A stretch of DNA of 64,000 nt from Streptomyces sp. JB150. Its GTDB lineage: Bacteria; Actinomycetota; Actinomycetes; Streptomycetales; Streptomycetaceae. Positions 49,681-57,795 of this stretch are shown piece by piece (positions within the stretch are counted from its first letter, which is position 1; each line of letters starts with the position of its first letter). The notes under the pieces are model-generated. The model was not told the DNA's origin. It saw only the letters and a program-made list of their open reading frames with translations, and searched no databases. The position numbers and the translations under genes are program-made. The DNA lies in the NCBI RefSeq assembly GCF_011193355.1, contig NZ_CP049780.1, positions 3,358,985 to 3,422,984 on the forward strand. Reading direction: 5' to 3'.

Positions 49681-50625
49681 GTGCTGGAAGAAGTCGAGCG
49701 CTGGCTGAACACCCGCTCCTGGTCCGTGGCCGATCGCCCGCTGGTGAAGATCCTGGCCGCCAAACGGGCCACGGGCCAGACGGTGAGCGTCGTGCTGCCC
49801 GCGCTCAACGAGGAGGAGACGGTCGGCGACATCGTCACCGTCATCCGCCGCGACCTGGTGCGGCAGGTGCCGCTGGTCGACGAGATCGTCGTCGTGGACT
49901 CGGGCTCCACCGACCGCACCTCCGAGGTGGCCGCCGCCGCGGGCGCCCGGGTCGTTCACCGCGACGAGATACTGCCGCGGCTTCCGGCCGTCCCCGGAAA
50001 GGGTGAGGTGCTGTGGCGGTCCCTGCTCGTGACGCGCGGTGACCTCGTCTGCTTCGTCGACGCCGATCTGCGGGACTTCTCCTCCGACTTCGTCACCGGC
50101 ATCGTCGGCCCGCTGCTGACCGACCCGGACGTGCACCTGGTCAAGGCGATGTACGACCGCCCGCTGGGCAACGCGGCCGGGCAGGGCGGCCGGGTCACCG
50201 AGCTGATGGCCCGCCCGCTGCTGAACATGCACTGGCCGCAGCTGGCCGGCTTCGTGCAGCCGCTCGGCGGCGAGTACGCGGCCCGCCGCTCGCTGCTGGA
50301 ACAGCTGCCGTTCCCCGTCGGGTACGGCGTGGAGCTGGGGATGCTGGTCGACGCGCTGCACCTGGTCGGCCTGGACGCGCTCGCGCAGGTCGACGTCGGG
50401 GTGCGCAAGCACCGGCACCAGGACGGGCAGGCGCTCGGGCGGATGGCCGCGGCGATCTACCGCACGGCCCAGCTGCGGCTGGCGCGCGCGCATCTGGTGC
50501 GGCCGTCGCTGACCCAGTTCGAGCGGGTCGGGGACGGCTTCGAGCCGCGCACGTACTGCGTGGACACGGTGGAGCGCCCGCCGATGGTGGAGATCGCGGA
50601 GTACGCGGCCCGCCGGGTGGCGTGA
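49681..50625 (+). CDS. gpgS: Glucosyl-3-phosphoglycerate synthase
   Basis: A 314-residue GT-A glycosyltransferase (GT81-type) similar to mycobacterial GpgS, which transfers glucose from a nucleotide sugar to 3-phosphoglycerate. Motifs are VSVVLPALNEEETVGDIVTV, IVVVDSGSTDRTSEVA, the metal site VCFVDADLRDF, the acceptor segment LAGFVQPLGGEYAARRSLLE, and the late histidine in VGVRKHRHQDGQALGRMA. It begins at GTG 49681 after GTGAGGAG. otsA follows on the same strand, so both genes act on glucose-derived osmolytes or polysaccharide precursors. Confidence 0.88.
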   Translation: MLEEVERWLNTRSWSVADRPLVKILAAKRATGQTVSVVLPALNEEETVGDIVTVIRRDLVRQVPLVDEIVVVDSGSTDRTSEVAAAAGARVVHRDEILPRLPAVPGKGEVLWRSLLVTRGDLVCFVDADLRDFSSDFVTGIVGPLLTDPDVHLVKAMYDRPLGNAAGQGGRVTELMARPLLNMHWPQLAGFVQPLGGEYAARRSLLEQLPFPVGYGVELGMLVDALHLVGLDALAQVDVGVRKHRHQDGQALGRMAAAIYRTAQLRLARAHLVRPSLTQFERVGDGFEPRTYCVDTVERPPMVEIAEYAARRVA

Positions 50626-50696
50626 CCCGGTCGGACCGCCTGTATACGGCCGAACCGTACGTTTGAGCGGTTGGGGGTCGGGCTAGGTTGAGGACC

Positions 50697-52094
50697 ATGG
50701 CTTCGACGTCAGGTGCTGCACAGGTACTGGTGGCCTCCAACCGGGGCCCGGTCTCCTACCGGATCGGCGACGACGGCTCGCTGCACGCCAAGCGGGGCGG
50801 CGGCGGGCTGGTGTCGGGTCTGTCGGCGATCGGGCCGGACGCGGGCGCGCTGTGGGTGTGCTCCGCGCTCGGTGACGGCGACCGTGAGGCGGTGCGCCGC
50901 GGGATCGGCGAGGACGGCGTGCGGATGCTGGACATCCCGGCCGACGTGCACGCGGACGCGTACAACGGGATCGCGAACTCGGTGCTGTGGTTCGTCCACC
51001 ACATGCTGTACCAGACGCCGCTGGAGCCGGTCTTCGACGCGGAGTTCCGCCGCCAGTGGGCGTCCTTCGAGACGTACAACCGGGCCTTCGCCGAGGCGCT
51101 GGCGGCCGAGGCGGCCGGGGGCGCGGCGGTGCTGGTGCAGGACTACCACCTGGTGCTGGTCCCCGGGATGCTCCGCGAGCTGCGGCCCGACCTGCGCATC
51201 GGCCACTTCTCGCACACCCCCTGGGCGCCCCCGGAGTACTTCCGGATGCTCCCGGACGACATCGCCCGCGCCGTGCTGGGCGGGATGCTCGGCGCGGACC
51301 GGCTCGGGTTCCTCACCCGGCGCTGGGCGGACGCGTTCACCGCGTGCTGCGAGGCGTTCGCGGGCGGGCTCGGCTCCACCCGGATCGGGGTCCACGGGCT
51401 CGGCGCGGACGCCGACTTCCTGCGCCGGCGCGCGCACGAGGCGGACGTCGAGGAGCGGATGACCGCGCTGCGCGCGGAGATCGGCGAGGGCCGCAAGACG
51501 ATCGTCCGGGTCGACCGCACCGAACTGTCCAAGAACATCGTCCGCGGCCTGCTCGCCTACCGTCAGCTCCTCGCCGACCACCCCGAGTGGCGCGAACGCG
51601 TCGTGCACGTCGCCTTCGCCTACCCCTCCCGGCAGGACCTCGCCGTCTACCGCGACTACACCGCCGAGGTCCAGCGCCTGGCGACGCAGATCAACGACGA
51701 GTACGGCACCCCCGGCTGGACCCCCGTCGTCCTCCACGTCAAGGACGACTTCGCCCGCTCCCTCGCCGCCTACCGCCTGGCCGACGTCGCCCTGGTCAAC
51801 CCCATCCGCGACGGCATGAACCTGGTCGCCAAGGAGGTCCCGGTCGTCTCCGACGAGGGCTGCGCCCTGGTCCTGTCCCGCGAGGCCGGCGCCTTCGAGG
51901 AACTGGGCGAGGACGCGCTGGTGGTGAACCCGTACGACATCGTGGGCACGGCGAACGCCCTCCACCAGGCCCTCACCCTGCCCCCCGCCCAACGGGCCGA
52001 ACGCACCAAGCACCTCGCCGCAGCGGCCACGGCCCTCCCCCCGGCCCAGTGGTTCCTGGACCAGCTGACGGCCCTGACGAACGAGCAGGACTGA
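50697..52094 (+). CDS. otsA: Trehalose-6-phosphate synthase (OtsA) family glycosyltransferase
   Basis: A 465-residue GT20 enzyme, expected to make trehalose-6-phosphate from NDP-glucose and glucose-6-phosphate. Family features are VASNRGPVSYRI at the start, GGGGLVSGLSAIG, VQDYHLVLVPGMLRELRPD, FSHTPWAPPEYFRMLP, and the C-terminal nucleotide-sugar site PIRDGMNLVAKEVPVVSDEG. The donor-site motif reads VRVDRTELSKNIVRGLLAY, where classical OtsA has DRLDYTKG, so it belongs to a divergent actinobacterial branch. TAGGTT lies 7 nt before the ATG at 50697 (leaderless). otsB lies convergently at 53665-52820. Confidence 0.87.
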   Translation: MASTSGAAQVLVASNRGPVSYRIGDDGSLHAKRGGGGLVSGLSAIGPDAGALWVCSALGDGDREAVRRGIGEDGVRMLDIPADVHADAYNGIANSVLWFVHHMLYQTPLEPVFDAEFRRQWASFETYNRAFAEALAAEAAGGAAVLVQDYHLVLVPGMLRELRPDLRIGHFSHTPWAPPEYFRMLPDDIARAVLGGMLGADRLGFLTRRWADAFTACCEAFAGGLGSTRIGVHGLGADADFLRRRAHEADVEERMTALRAEIGEGRKTIVRVDRTELSKNIVRGLLAYRQLLADHPEWRERVVHVAFAYPSRQDLAVYRDYTAEVQRLATQINDEYGTPGWTPVVLHVKDDFARSLAAYRLADVALVNPIRDGMNLVAKEVPVVSDEGCALVLSREAGAFEELGEDALVVNPYDIVGTANALHQALTLPPAQRAERTKHLAAAATALPPAQWFLDQLTALTNEQD

Positions 52095-52104
52095 CACCCC
52101 TGCC

Positions 52105-52143
52105 TGACGGCCCGGCAGGACGCAGGACCCTGCCGGGCCGTCA
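52105..52143 (+). terminator. otsA terminator hairpin
   Basis: TGACGGCCCGGCAGG at 52105-52119 pairs perfectly with CCTGCCGGGCCGTCA at 52129-52143, a 15-bp stem with a 9-nt loop. It begins 10 bp after the otsA stop. Confidence 0.87.
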
Positions 52144-52186
52144 CGGCTCAGAGGGCGGAACGCGGTCACGCGCAGCGGGCACTGAC

Positions 52187-52239
52187 GGGGCGGAGGCTTC
52201 GGGGCCAGAGGCGCTAGCGGGGCGGAGGCTTCGGGGCCA
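52187..52239. repeat. 32-bp tandem repeat in the otsA-otsB gap
   Basis: GGGGCGGAGGCTTCGGGGCC begins at 52187 and again at 52219, a 32-bp period, with a degenerate third start at about 52250. It lies in the 676-bp gap 52144-52819 between convergent otsA and otsB. The rest of the gap is about as GC-rich as genes, but every long frame has irregular codon bias and no ribosome-binding site, so I call no gene there. Confidence 0.7.
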
Positions 52240-52819
52240 CAGACGCTGACGGGGCGAGGGCGCGGAGGCCGGACGCCTGACGAACGGGACATCCGAGGGG
52301 CCTGACCGCGCCGACCGGGCCTGGCCCGACGCGCCCAGGCCACGGCCGAGCCACCGGGACGCGGCGGTCTGCGGCCGCCCGGCGCGGCGGATGCCCAGGC
52401 CGGCACGTGGACCGCCCGGCGGCGCGGCCCCCGTGGGCGGCAGCCCGCCCGTGTGCCGTAGTCCGAAGGGACCCGCGCGCGTCCCACTGCCCGGGCGGCG
52501 CGGCCCACCGGCCCCGGCAGCCGAGCGGCCCCCGGAGACTCCTGTCTCCGCGCTCGCCGGCCTATCGGCCGAGGCACCGGGGCGGCAGCAGGTGCCGTAC
52601 GTCCCTGGCCGCACCCCACCGGACCGGCCCGCCAGGGCGGCCGTGCGTTCGTCGCGGCGGTCAGCCCGGATGCATGGGCACGCGCTCGTCCCTACGGCCG
52701 ACGAGGTCATCGAGGGCGGTAGCGCGCCCGAGTGCCGCGCCCCGGCGGGTCGGTCCGTCGGGGCGGTCGCGGTGGTCGTGCCGGAGTGCGGGCAGCCTGG
52801 ATCCGTCTCGCCGGAGGCG

Positions 52820-53665
52820 TCAGGGCAGGTGGGCTGCCAGGGTGTGGAGGAGGTGGACTACCCCTTCGGGGCCGGGGACGACCAGGTCGGCGCGGTCGCG
52901 GAGTTCGGTGACCTCGTCGCTGCCGCTGCAGACGAGGAGGCCGGGGGTGCCGTCGGCGCGGAGATCGCCGACGGCGGCGTAGGCGGGGAGGTCGCCGAGG
53001 TCGTCGCCGGCGTAGAGGACCGCTTCGACGCCGGTCTCGCGGACGTACCGCTTCAGGGCGACGCCCTTGTCGATGCCGGGCGGGCGCAGTTCCAGGACCA
53101 GGCGGCCCGGTTCGACGATGAGGCCGTGCCGGGTGGCCAGGTCACCGAGCGGGGTGCGCAGGGCCTCGAACGCGGCCTGCGGGTCGGCGGCGCGGCGGGT
53201 GTGCACGGCCACGGCGAACCCCTTGTCCTCCACCCAGGCGTCCTGGAAGCCGGTGAGGAGGGCGGGCAGGGCGGCGCGGACCTCGGCGACGCCCGGGTGC
53301 GGGTCGGGGGCGGTGATCTCGCCGGTGGCCGCGTCCCAGCGTTCCGCGCCGTAGTGGCCGAGGACGACCAGGCGGTCCAGGCCGGGGACGTCGGCGAAGC
53401 CGCCGTAGCGCACGGCGACCGCGGCCGGGCGTCCGGTGATGACCGCGACGGCGGCGACCTTCGGGGCGAGCGCGGTCAGCGCGGGCACCGCGCCGGGGTG
53501 CGCGCGGGCCTGCCGCGGGTCGGCGACGATCGGTGCGAGGGTGCCGTCGAAGTCGAGCGCGACCACCGCGCCGCCGGGGCGGGCGAGAAGGGCGCGCAGG
53601 CCGTCGCGGCCCTGCTCGGTCGCCGGTTCGGGAAGGTCCGTCGCATGTGTGTGAGGGCTGCCCAT
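52820..53665 (-). CDS. otsB: Trehalose-6-phosphate phosphatase
   Basis: A 281-residue HAD-superfamily phosphatase that dephosphorylates trehalose-6-phosphate. Motif I is VVALDFDGTLAPIVADP (nucleophile and acid-base Asp) near residue 37, followed by VAVITGRPAAVAVRYGG. The substrate-cap region holds GHYGAERWDAATGE and VEDKGFAVAVHTRRA. Motifs III and IV are IDKGVALKRYV and VLYAGDDLGDLPAY. TAGGTT ends 6 nt before the ATG at 53665 (leaderless). It completes the OtsA-OtsB pathway, though the two genes are separate transcripts. Confidence 0.93.
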   Translation of the reverse strand: MGSPHTHATDLPEPATEQGRDGLRALLARPGGAVVALDFDGTLAPIVADPRQARAHPGAVPALTALAPKVAAVAVITGRPAAVAVRYGGFADVPGLDRLVVLGHYGAERWDAATGEITAPDPHPGVAEVRAALPALLTGFQDAWVEDKGFAVAVHTRRAADPQAAFEALRTPLGDLATRHGLIVEPGRLVLELRPPGIDKGVALKRYVRETGVEAVLYAGDDLGDLPAYAAVGDLRADGTPGLLVCSGSDEVTELRDRADLVVPGPEGVVHLLHTLAAHLP

Positions 53666-53712
53666 ACGGCGAACCTAACCCCACGGGGCGCGGTCGAACC
53701 GTGAGCCTGGCC

Positions 53713-53955
53713 TCACCGCTCGGCGCGTCTGCGCTCCCTGACCCGGCGCAGCCGGTTCACCGTCACCGGGTCGTGCTCCAGTGCGCGCGGGTCGTCGAGC
53801 AGGGCGTTGAGGAGCTGGTAGTAGCGGATCGGGGCCAGGCCCAGCTCCTCCCGTATCGCGCGCTCCTTGGCGCCGGGGCCGGGAAAGCCCCGGCGCTCCA
53901 GCGCGAGGATGTCCTGCTCCCGTCGTCCGAGCGGCTGCCGCTCCCCACCGTCCAT
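53713..53955 (-). CDS. DUF3263 family small protein
   Basis: An 80-residue actinobacterial DUF3263 protein. The conserved core reads QDILALERRGFPGPGAKERA, IREELGLAPIRYYQLLNALL and DDPRALEHDPVTVNRLRRVR. The helix-rich pattern looks like a DNA-binding HTH (GAKERAIREELGLAPIRYYQ). TAGCGT stands 8 nt before the ATG at 53955. It precedes otsB by 47 bp on the same strand. Function unknown. Confidence 0.92.
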   Translation of the reverse strand: MDGGERQPLGRREQDILALERRGFPGPGAKERAIREELGLAPIRYYQLLNALLDDPRALEHDPVTVNRLRRVRERRRAER

Positions 53956-54019
53956 GGGTCAAAACGCTAGCCGCCGGCACTGACATCCGGACGACGGGTG
54001 ACGACGGGTGAGGCCGGGC

Positions 54020-55294
54020 CTAGCCCGCGGCCGCCTCGCTCTCCGCGGTGAGCGCCGTGTTCTCCAGCGCGCCGAGGACGGCCGACGGGCTGCCGCCGGG
54101 GGCGACCGCCTTGCCGATCTGCTTCTTCACCTCGGCGCTGACCCGTGCCCAGGAGGTCTTGTCCACCGGGTACAGCTCGGCGAGCGGCAGTTCCTTCAGG
54201 AACGGCTGGAGCTCCCTGTCCTCGGCGGACGCGCTCATCACCTCGGAGGCGGAGGTGGTCACCGGCAGCAGTTCGTACTCACGCGAGAACGCGAGCACGT
54301 TCTTCCTGTCGTAGACGAAGTCGAGGAACTCCCCGATCTCCTCCTGGTGGCCGTTCTGCTTGAACGCCAGCATCCAGTCGGCGACGCCCATGGTCGCCTT
54401 GGACTCGCCGTTGAGGCCGGGCATCGGCACCATGCCGTACTTCACGCCCTTCTGCTCGGCCATCTTCATCAGCGAGGGGTGGCCGTTGAGCATGCCGACC
54501 TGCCCGTCGGCGAACGCCGCGAAGGCGTCGGCGCGGTTGAGCTTGGCGGGGGCGACGGGACCGGTCAGCTCCTTGCCGACGAGTTCGTCGCGCAGCCAGG
54601 TGAAGGTCTCGACGTTCTCCGGGGAGTCGATGCCGTAGCCGCCGGAGCCGTCGGTGTAGCCGCCACCGCCGCTGAGCAGCCACTGCATGGTCTCGGCCTG
54701 CGCCTCCTCGGGCCCGAGCGGCAGCGCGTACGGGAACTTCACGCCCTCGGCCTTCAGCGCCTCGGCGCCGGCGGCCAGCTCCGCCCAGGTGGTGGGCGGG
54801 GTGATGCCGGCCTTGGCGAAGAGGGTCTTGTTGTAGAAGAGCAGGCGGGTGGAGGCCGCGAACGGCATCCCGTACTGCACGCCGTCGAGCTGGCCGGCAG
54901 TGGCGAGCTGGGAGACGAAGTCGGCCTGGACCGGGATGGAGAGCAGGTCGTCGGCCGGGTAGAGCAGCCCCGCGTCCGCGTAGTCGGCGTACGCGCCGAT
55001 CTGCGCCATGTCGGGTGCCTTGCCGGCGTCGACCATCTCCTTGACCTTGGCGTCGACGTCGTTCCAGGAGTAGACGCTGACCTCGATCTTCACTCCGGGG
55101 TGGTCGGCCTCGTACTCCTCGACCAGCTTCGCCCAGTACTTGGTGGAGCTGTTGGCCGGGCTGTCGCCGTAGTCGGCGGCGACCAGCCGCAAGGTGACGT
55201 CGTCGGAGTCTCCGGTGAGGCCGCAGCCGCCCAGGACCGCCGTCATGCCCAGGGCGGACATCACCGCGATCATTCCCGTCTTGCGCCGCTGCAC
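54020..55294 (-). CDS. Extracellular sugar-binding lipoprotein of an ABC transporter
   Basis: A 424-residue solute-binding protein (SBP family 1). The lipobox VLGGCG at about residues 20-25 follows a basic n-region (MQRRKTG), so it should be membrane-anchored. Typical segments are YWAKLVEEYEADHPGVKIEV, DMAQIGAYADYADAGLLYPA and FAKAGITPPTTWAELAAGAE, then FADGQVGMLNGHPSLM. The GTG at 55294 follows GGGGAAGC. No permease genes are adjacent, so it must work with transport proteins encoded elsewhere. Its divergent neighbour is nagK, and dre-like boxes lie between, so GlcNAc or chitin sugars are the likely ligands (inference). Confidence 0.88.
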   Translation of the reverse strand: MQRRKTGMIAVMSALGMTAVLGGCGLTGDSDDVTLRLVAADYGDSPANSSTKYWAKLVEEYEADHPGVKIEVSVYSWNDVDAKVKEMVDAGKAPDMAQIGAYADYADAGLLYPADDLLSIPVQADFVSQLATAGQLDGVQYGMPFAASTRLLFYNKTLFAKAGITPPTTWAELAAGAEALKAEGVKFPYALPLGPEEAQAETMQWLLSGGGGYTDGSGGYGIDSPENVETFTWLRDELVGKELTGPVAPAKLNRADAFAAFADGQVGMLNGHPSLMKMAEQKGVKYGMVPMPGLNGESKATMGVADWMLAFKQNGHQEEIGEFLDFVYDRKNVLAFSREYELLPVTTSASEVMSASAEDRELQPFLKELPLAELYPVDKTSWARVSAEVKKQIGKAVAPGGSPSAVLGALENTALTAESEAAAG

Positions 55295-55346
55295 TGCTTC
55301 CCCAACCCCTGTCGTCTCACGTGTTCCTGTTGTCCGAATTCCGGAA

Positions 55347-55404
55347 GGAGGTCTACACCTTCCGGGAAAACAAGGTCTACACCACGCGAGTGGACTAGAC
55401 CTCT
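55347..55404. promoter_or_regulatory. Cluster of three DasR-responsive (dre-like) boxes
   Basis: Three boxes resemble the DasR consensus ACTGGTCTAGACCACT: GGAGGTCTACACCTTC (55347-55362), CAAGGTCTACACCACG (55371-55386) and, read on the minus strand, AGAGGTCTAGTCCACT (55389-55404), the last matching 13 of 16 positions. They lie between the divergent sugar-binding gene and nagK. DasR, a GntR-type repressor released by GlcN-6P, is known to control nagK-nagA in S. coelicolor. Confidence 0.85.
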
Positions 55405-55432
55405 TCCGGGTCCTCGGGCCACACTGTCCCCC

Positions 55433-56413
55433 GTGAGACACGTCATCGCCCTCGATGTGGGCGGCACCGGGATGAAGGCCGCCCTGGTCGGGGCGGACGC
55501 CGTGCCCTTTGCGGACACACCCGGACCGCCCGTGCCCGCGCTGCTGCACCAGGCGCGCCGGGCCACCGGCCGCGAGCGCGGCCCGGAGGCGGTCGTGGAG
55601 ACGATCCTCGACTTCGCCGCCGAGCTGTCCGCGTACGGCGAGCGACACCTCGGCGAACCGGCCGCCGCCGCCGGAGTCGCCATCCCCGGCATCGTCGACG
55701 AGCAGCGGGGCGTCGCCGCCTACTCCGCCAACCTCGGCTGGCGCGACGTCCCCCTGCGCGACCTGCTGCGCGAACGGCTGTCCGGCATCCCCGTCGCCCT
55801 CGGCCACGACGTGCGCACCGGCGGCCTCGCCGAGGGCCGCGTCGGCGCCGGCCGGGGCGCCGACCGCTTCCTGTTCGTCCCGCTGGGCACCGGCATCGCG
55901 GGCGCCATCGGCATCGACGGCACCGTGGAGGCGGGCGCGCACGGCAACGCGGGCGAGATCGGCCACGTCGTCGTACGCCCCGGCGGCACCCCCTGCCCCT
56001 GCGGCCAGCACGGCTGCCTGGAGCGCTACGCCTCCGCCGCCGCCGTCAGCCAGGCCTGGGCCGAGGCGACCGGCGACCCCGACGCGGACGCGGCGGACTG
56101 CGCCAAGGCCGTCCTGTCCGGCGACCCGAACGCCGTCCGGATCTGGCAGGAGGCGGTCGACGCCCTCGCCGACGGCCTGGTCACCGCCCTCACCCTGCTG
56201 GACCCCCGCACGATCGTCATCGGTGGCGGGCTCGCCGAGGCGGGGGAAACCTTGTTCACACCGCTGCGGGACGCCGTCCGGCGGCGGATCACCTTCCAGC
56301 AACCGCCGTCGATCGTCCCGGCGGCCCTGGGCGACACGGCCGGCTGCCTGGGCGCCGGGCTCCTGGCGTGGGATCTCCTGGATTCGACCGACGGTACGGA
56401 GGTAACGACCTGA
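55433..56413 (+). CDS. nagK: N-acetylglucosamine kinase, ROK family
   Basis: A 326-residue ROK-family sugar kinase. The phosphate loop ALDVGGTGMKAALVGADAV opens the protein. AGVAIPGIVDEQRGVAAYSA follows, then the catalytic region LPVALGHDVRTGGLAEGR-like IPVALGHDVRTGGLAEG, the GEIGHVVVRPGG segment and the zinc cluster CPCGQHGCLERYASAAA. DPRTIVIGGGLAEAGETLF is the second nucleotide-binding strand. It is coupled to nagA by a one-base TGATG overlap and controlled by dre-like boxes, so GlcNAc phosphorylation is the expected role. CACTGT lies 5 nt before GTG 55433. Confidence 0.92.
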   Translation: MRHVIALDVGGTGMKAALVGADAVPFADTPGPPVPALLHQARRATGRERGPEAVVETILDFAAELSAYGERHLGEPAAAAGVAIPGIVDEQRGVAAYSANLGWRDVPLRDLLRERLSGIPVALGHDVRTGGLAEGRVGAGRGADRFLFVPLGTGIAGAIGIDGTVEAGAHGNAGEIGHVVVRPGGTPCPCGQHGCLERYASAAAVSQAWAEATGDPDADAADCAKAVLSGDPNAVRIWQEAVDALADGLVTALTLLDPRTIVIGGGLAEAGETLFTPLRDAVRRRITFQQPPSIVPAALGDTAGCLGAGLLAWDLLDSTDGTEVTT

Positions 56414-57648
56414 TGGCACCCCAGCCAGGGGCGCGGGACAGCGCCGCATCGCGACCGGACCGCGGGGCGCGACCGGCCACGACGATCCCGCACCCCGCGA
56501 CGGACGGCACCCCGCTGCTGCTGACCGGCGCCCACGTCGTCCTGCCCACGGGCACCGTCGAGAACGGCCGGCTGGCGGTCGAGGGCACCCGCATCGCCGC
56601 CGGCGCCCCGGCCGGCGCCCACGTCCTCGACGTGACCGGCCACTGGCTCGTCCCCGGCTTCGTCGACCTGCACAACCACGGCGGCGGCGGAGCCAGCTTC
56701 ACCAGCGGCACCGTCGACGACGTCCTGCGCGGCATCCACACCCACCGCACCCACGGCACCACCACCCTCGTCGCCTCCACCGTCACCGGCGACATGCACT
56801 TCCTCGCCCAGCGCGCCGGACTCCTCAGCGAGCTGGCCGAACAGGGCGAGATCGCCGGCATCCACTTCGAGGGCCCGTTCATCTCCCCCTGCCGCAAGGG
56901 CGCCCACTCCGAGGAACTGCTGCGCGACCCGGACCCGGCCGAGGTCCGCAAACTGATCGACGCCGCCCGCGGCCACGCCAGGATGGTCACCCTCGCCACC
57001 GAACTGCCGGGCGGCATCGACTCCGTACGCCTCCTCGCGGACCACGGCGTGATCGCGGCGATCGGCCACACCGACGCCACGTACGAGCAGACCGTCGAGG
57101 CGATCGAGGCGGGCGCCACCGTCGCCACCCACCTGTTCAACGCGATGCCCGCGCTCGGCCACCGCGCCCCGGGCCCCATCGCGGCACTGCTGGAGGACGA
57201 GCGGGTCACCGTCGAGCTGATCAACGACGGCACCCATCTGCACCCGGCCGCGCTGGAGCTGGCGTTCCGGCACGCGGGCCCGAGCCGGGTCGCGTTCATC
57301 ACCGACGCGATGGACGCGGCCGGCTTCGGCGACGGCCGCTACATGCTCGGCCCGCTGGAGGTCGAGGTCGCGGACGGCGTGGCCCGGCTGGTGGAGGGCG
57401 GCTCGATCGCGGGCTCCACGCTCACCCTGGACCGCGCCTTCAAGCGGGCGGTGACCGTCGACCGGCTGCCCGTCACGGACGTCGTCGCGGCCCTGTCCGC
57501 CAACCCGGCCCGGCTGCTGGGCATGGACGACCGGATCGGCTCCCTGGAGCCCGGCAAGGACGCCGACCTGGTGCTGCTGGACGGCGACTTCGAGCCGGTC
57601 GGCGTGATGCGCCGGGGCGAATGGGTGGTTGAGCCCCAACTGGGGTGA
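56413..57648 (+). CDS. nagA: N-acetylglucosamine-6-phosphate deacetylase
   Basis: A 411-residue amidohydrolase that converts GlcNAc-6P to GlcN-6P, the inducer of DasR. Metal and substrate motifs are VPGFVDLHNHGGGGASFTSG, TTTLVASTVTGD, IAGIHFEGPFISPCRKGAHS (Glu metal ligand), AIGHTDATYEQ and TVATHLFNAMPALGHRAPG, with the catalytic Asp in FITDAMDAAGFGDG. SLEPGKDADLVLLD is the usual C-terminal strand. The first 45 residues are a longer, Pro-rich extension. GGAGGT precedes the ATG at 56413. Receives GlcNAc-6P from NagK and from MurQ. Confidence 0.95.
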   Translation: MAPQPGARDSAASRPDRGARPATTIPHPATDGTPLLLTGAHVVLPTGTVENGRLAVEGTRIAAGAPAGAHVLDVTGHWLVPGFVDLHNHGGGGASFTSGTVDDVLRGIHTHRTHGTTTLVASTVTGDMHFLAQRAGLLSELAEQGEIAGIHFEGPFISPCRKGAHSEELLRDPDPAEVRKLIDAARGHARMVTLATELPGGIDSVRLLADHGVIAAIGHTDATYEQTVEAIEAGATVATHLFNAMPALGHRAPGPIAALLEDERVTVELINDGTHLHPAALELAFRHAGPSRVAFITDAMDAAGFGDGRYMLGPLEVEVADGVARLVEGGSIAGSTLTLDRAFKRAVTVDRLPVTDVVAALSANPARLLGMDDRIGSLEPGKDADLVLLDGDFEPVGVMRRGEWVVEPQLG

Positions 57649-57671
57649 TCCGTCCGCGAGTCGAGGGACGA

Positions 57672-57698
57672 CGGCCGGTTCCGGGACTGGGCCGGCCG
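57672..57698 (+). terminator. nagKA terminator hairpin
   Basis: CGGCCGG at 57672-57678 pairs with CCGGCCG at 57692-57698, followed by CCGTCTCTTT. It begins 23 bp after the nagA stop. Confidence 0.6.
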
Positions 57699-57795
57699 CC
57701 GTCTCTTTGGCATGATCGAGCCCTCCGGGGAACGTCTCGCACCTCCGGAGACACACGTCTCGACAAGCGCATTCACTCGGGGGAGGCCGGCCCAG

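Noticed and set aside
52141..52710. Minus-strand frame of 189 codons in the otsA-otsB gap
   Set aside because: Composition is Arg/Pro/Gly-rich with uneven codon bias, it overlaps the otsA terminator, and no start signal is seen.
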